34,850 nucleotides of DNA from a bacterium (GTDB lineage: Bacteria > Ratteibacteria > UBA8468 > B48-G9 > JAFGKM01). Shown here piece after piece: positions 32,680 to 34,850 of this stretch. The DNA is taken from positions 1-34,850 of the forward strand of contig JAKPNC010000085.1 in NCBI GenBank assembly GCA_029548585.1, read 5' to 3'. Numbering within the stretch: position 1 is the first letter of the stretch; every line of letters begins with the position of its first letter. The notes below the pieces were generated by a model, which was given only the letters and a program-made list of their open reading frames with translations, did not search any database and was not told the origin of the DNA. Made by a program: the position numbers and the translations under genes.

Positions 32680-33327
32680 ATGAAAAAGATCAAGATAGCC
32701 CCATCCATGCTTTCATCGGATTTCAGCCGCCTCGGGGAAGAAGTCCGGAAAATATCGGAAGCCGGCGCCGACATGATACATTTTGACGTTATGGACGGCC
32801 ACTTCGTTCCAAACATAACCTTCGGACCCATGGTCATCGGTTCGGTAAGGAAATTTTCTTCCCTGGTATTCGACACGCACCTCATGATTTCGGATCCGGG
32901 CAAATACTGGAAGGCGTTTGCGGACACCGGCTCAGATATAATCGGAGTACATATAGAAACAGAAATGGACCATAAATCCATAATTAAGGATATACAGCAA
33001 TATGGCAAAAAAGCCTGCATAGTTATCAACCCTCCGACAAACATTGAAAAGATCTACCCATTCCTGGAACAGGTTGAGCAGGTTCTCGTAATGAGCGTCA
33101 ATCCGGGCTTCGGGGGGCAAAAATTCATGCCGGAAGCCCTTCCCAAAATAGAAAGCCTTGCCGGGATCAAGGCCAGGAAGAACCTCGGCTTCGAGATACA
33201 GGTTGACGGCGGCATAAACGAGGAGACGGCAAGGATATCAAAGGAAGCGGGTGCGGAGATACTTGTTGCGGGTTCATACATATTCAAAAACCCTGATTAC
33301 AAAAAACCAATTGAGAGTCTGAGATGA
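32680..33327 (+). CDS. rpe: Ribulose-phosphate 3-epimerase
   Basis: Interconverts D-ribulose 5-phosphate and D-xylulose 5-phosphate in the pentose phosphate pathway; TIM barrel of 215 residues. IAPSMLSSDFSRLGEEV, HFDVMDGHFVPNITFGP, DTHLMI, NPPTN, MSVNPGFGGQKF and VDGGINEETA are the family blocks with the metal His and Asp residues. Start at 32680 because AAGGAG ends six bases before it; a GTG three bases earlier is too close. Its stop overlaps the hisD ATG (ATGA), so translation is coupled. hisD beside rpe is unusual since no other histidine genes are in view. Confidence 0.96.
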   Translation: MKKIKIAPSMLSSDFSRLGEEVRKISEAGADMIHFDVMDGHFVPNITFGPMVIGSVRKFSSLVFDTHLMISDPGKYWKAFADTGSDIIGVHIETEMDHKSIIKDIQQYGKKACIVINPPTNIEKIYPFLEQVEQVLVMSVNPGFGGQKFMPEALPKIESLAGIKARKNLGFEIQVDGGINEETARISKEAGAEILVAGSYIFKNPDYKKPIESLR

Positions 33328-34535
33328 AAAAAATCAGTTTCGGTGAACTCAGGAAAATTCTAACCTCGGCTTCCGCTGAAGAAAGAAATACGGAAAAATC
33401 GGTAAAATCCATAATAGAAAGGGTAAGGCGGGACGGAGATAAGGCCCTTATCCATTTCGCGCAGAAGTTTGACGGAATAAAACAAAAATCCATAAGAGTG
33501 GAAGGAACGGAAATAGAGAAGGCAGGAAAAAATCTTGACGTGAGAATCCTTGAAGCGGCAAAAGCTGCCGTAAAGAGGGTTGAAAAATATCATAAAAAGC
33601 AGCTTCCGCAGGGTTTCACAATGAAGGAAGAAGGGCTGACACTGGAATACAGGTTCGACCCCATTGAAAATGCCGGCATATACATACCCGCGGGGCAGTC
33701 GCCCCTGATGTCAACCCTTATCATGACGGCCGTTCCTGCCAAGGTTGCAGGAGTGAAAAACATATACGCGGCAAGTCCCCCTTCCTGCAACGGGAAAATC
33801 CATCCCCCGATACTCGGGTTACTCGGTTATCTCGGAATAAAGGACGTCTTTGCCATGGGGGGAGCGCAGGCAATGGCCGCCTTTGCCTGCGGGACGGAGA
33901 CGGTGCCGCGGGTGGACGTTATAGCAGGACCGGGCAACAAATATGTCGACACCGCAAAAAGGCTTCTTTACGGCACTGTGGGAATAGACCTTCCCGCAGG
34001 ACCCAGCGAAGTAGCAGTATTTGCAGAGTCGCCGGCAAATATGTCTTTTGTTGAAGCCGACCTGTTTGCCCAGGGAGAACATGCCGGTAGCAGGATTTTC
34101 CTGATAACAACTTCTGAAAAGCTCGGTAGTGAAGCAGAAAAGAGAATTAGAGCAGGCTTCTGGCTGCTCGCAAAAGACAGGAAAGAGGCCCTCGAAATAA
34201 TAAATTACATAGCCCCCGAGCACCTCCAGCTCTCCTGCAGGAAACCTGAGGAAATGATCAAAAAAGCCGTTGCGGGCGCTGTCTTTGCGGGAGACTATTC
34301 CCCGGCAGCTCTCGGAGATTATTTCGCGGGACCCAGCCACGTGCTTCCCACAGGCAGAACGGCAAGGTTTGCCTCCGGCCTTTCTGTCTATACGTTTCTG
34401 AGAAGTTGCGCCGTTATAAAGGCGGAAAAGTCGTTTTACGCCAGAAACGGAAGGCTTATGGAAATCCTCGCGGAATCTGAAGGGCTTTCCCGACATTGCA
34501 AATCTCTCTCACTGAGGAAAAAGAAGAAACAATAG
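33324..34535 (+). CDS. hisD: Histidinol dehydrogenase
   Basis: Last step of histidine synthesis: oxidises histidinol to histidine via NAD. 403 residues. NAGIYIPAGQSPLMSTLIMTAVPAKVAG, GGAQAMAAFACGTETVPRVDVIAGPGNKYVD, DLPAGPSEVAVFA and APEHLQL are the family signatures. Zn ligands are present: Gln and His in AQGEH, Asp in LGDYFAG, and the C-terminal His in GLSRHCKS. The EHD of the usual AEHDP reads EHAGS. The Lys-rich tail is longer than normal. It overlaps rpe by four bases. hisD relatives also oxidise other alcohols, so an alternative substrate cannot be excluded. Confidence 0.93.
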   Translation: MKKISFGELRKILTSASAEERNTEKSVKSIIERVRRDGDKALIHFAQKFDGIKQKSIRVEGTEIEKAGKNLDVRILEAAKAAVKRVEKYHKKQLPQGFTMKEEGLTLEYRFDPIENAGIYIPAGQSPLMSTLIMTAVPAKVAGVKNIYAASPPSCNGKIHPPILGLLGYLGIKDVFAMGGAQAMAAFACGTETVPRVDVIAGPGNKYVDTAKRLLYGTVGIDLPAGPSEVAVFAESPANMSFVEADLFAQGEHAGSRIFLITTSEKLGSEAEKRIRAGFWLLAKDRKEALEIINYIAPEHLQLSCRKPEEMIKKAVAGAVFAGDYSPAALGDYFAGPSHVLPTGRTARFASGLSVYTFLRSCAVIKAEKSFYARNGRLMEILAESEGLSRHCKSLSLRKKKKQ

Positions 34536-34576
34536 GCAATATTTTCAACTCAACCATGCAGCAAGGAGGATAGCGA

Positions 34577-34850
34577 ATGCCCGGAAGAAAATTGTCTTTC
34601 TGTTGCCTCTTTTTCCTGTTGTTGACAAGCCTGACCCTTCTGGCAGGCAGTTTTGACCTTAAAGTCAACGACATATCCGGGTTTGACGCTCCGTGGCCCA
34701 TGGTTGCCAGCCTTGCCTTCCCCGAAAGAGAAATCAAAGACCCGTCGTCAATCCGCATAATAAGCGGGAACAAAGAGATTCCTTCCCAGGTTGATGTAGC
34801 CGCCACATGGAGGGACGGCAGTATCCGCTGGGCACTGGCAGGTTTTAACG
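34577..34850 (+). CDS. Secreted exo-rhamnogalacturonan lyase-like protein, 3'-partial
   Basis: The first 91 residues of a protein running off the window. AAGGAGG (34563-34569) precedes the start. The signal peptide is MPGRKLSFCCLFFLLLTSLT. After it FDLKVNDISGFDAPWPMVASL, PEREIKDPSSIRI and IPSQVDVAATWRDGSIRWAL match the N-terminal RIFT-barrel repeat of PcRGLX/YetA-like lyases, where a Trp-Pro strand pair and the WxDGSIRW motif are usual. The likely role is degradation of pectic or similar polysaccharide outside the cell. Only the first domain is seen, so the call is tentative. Confidence 0.6.
   Translation, partial: MPGRKLSFCCLFFLLLTSLTLLAGSFDLKVNDISGFDAPWPMVASLAFPEREIKDPSSIRIISGNKEIPSQVDVAATWRDGSIRWALAGFN

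Overview
The window carries about 33 protein-coding genes from a bacterial chromosome. Most of it is compact, moderately GC-rich DNA with short operons, ATGA start/stop overlaps and readable Shine-Dalgarno sites. Codon use in the core genes leans to AGG/AGA for Arg and ATA for Ile. I see no rRNA, tRNA, CRISPR array, insertion sequence or prophage. Three genes encode pseudopilin-like proteins with the prepilin N-terminus and two of them are of the short-family type common in Lentisphaerota, Planctomycetota, Verrucomicrobiota and Omnitrophota-like candidate phyla. A RIFT-barrel polysaccharide-lyase-like protein begins at the right edge. A K+-dependent membrane pyrophosphatase, an ADP-forming acyl-CoA synthetase, a malic enzyme, a D-aminoacylase-like enzyme and an M19 dipeptidase-like protein fit a fermentative anaerobe living on peptides or detritus. 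The phylum assignment is inference only.

Left part (1-9526, all + strand): a cysS broken by a frameshift exactly in its KMSKS loop; a GspG-like pseudopilin; an envelope cluster of TPM-domain protein, nucleotidyltransferase, LemA and a Met-rich LolA-like protein; then the most intriguing block, a Ycf46-like AAA+ ATPase, a double zinc-ribbon membrane protein, a DUF1257 (Ycf35-like) protein and a tiny DUF2997 protein; and a D-aminoacylase-like amidohydrolase. A 480-base AT-rich gap (9527-10008) holds a promoter-like site, three hairpins and a terminator-like hairpin ahead of rplY, so it may be a structured leader or small RNA.

Middle (10009-21225): rplY-pth, hppA with a terminator, malic enzyme; then, on the - strand, a five-gene run tyrS, class II aldolase, M19-like protein, folP, ruvX. 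Two - strand pseudopilin genes follow; one is frameshifted. Two strong divergent sigma70-type promoters lie at 21286-21314 (-) and 21466-21494 (+).

Right part (21541-34850): an MBL-fold hydrolase, an ADP-forming acyl-CoA synthetase (-), a calcineurin-like phosphoesterase (+), and a - strand operon ispF, M23 peptidase, Maf::RumA-type fusion. The ispF promoter abuts its start codon, which suggests a leaderless mRNA. A phosphotransferase follows, then an AT-rich island of three unfamiliar genes (30537-31970), then a + strand operon of ArfB-like GGQ protein, rpe and hisD from a clear promoter, and the start of a secreted lyase-like protein.

As a whole the window is mostly housekeeping. The best candidate for an undescribed system is the Ycf46 / zinc-ribbon / DUF1257 / DUF2997 block at 4858-7933.
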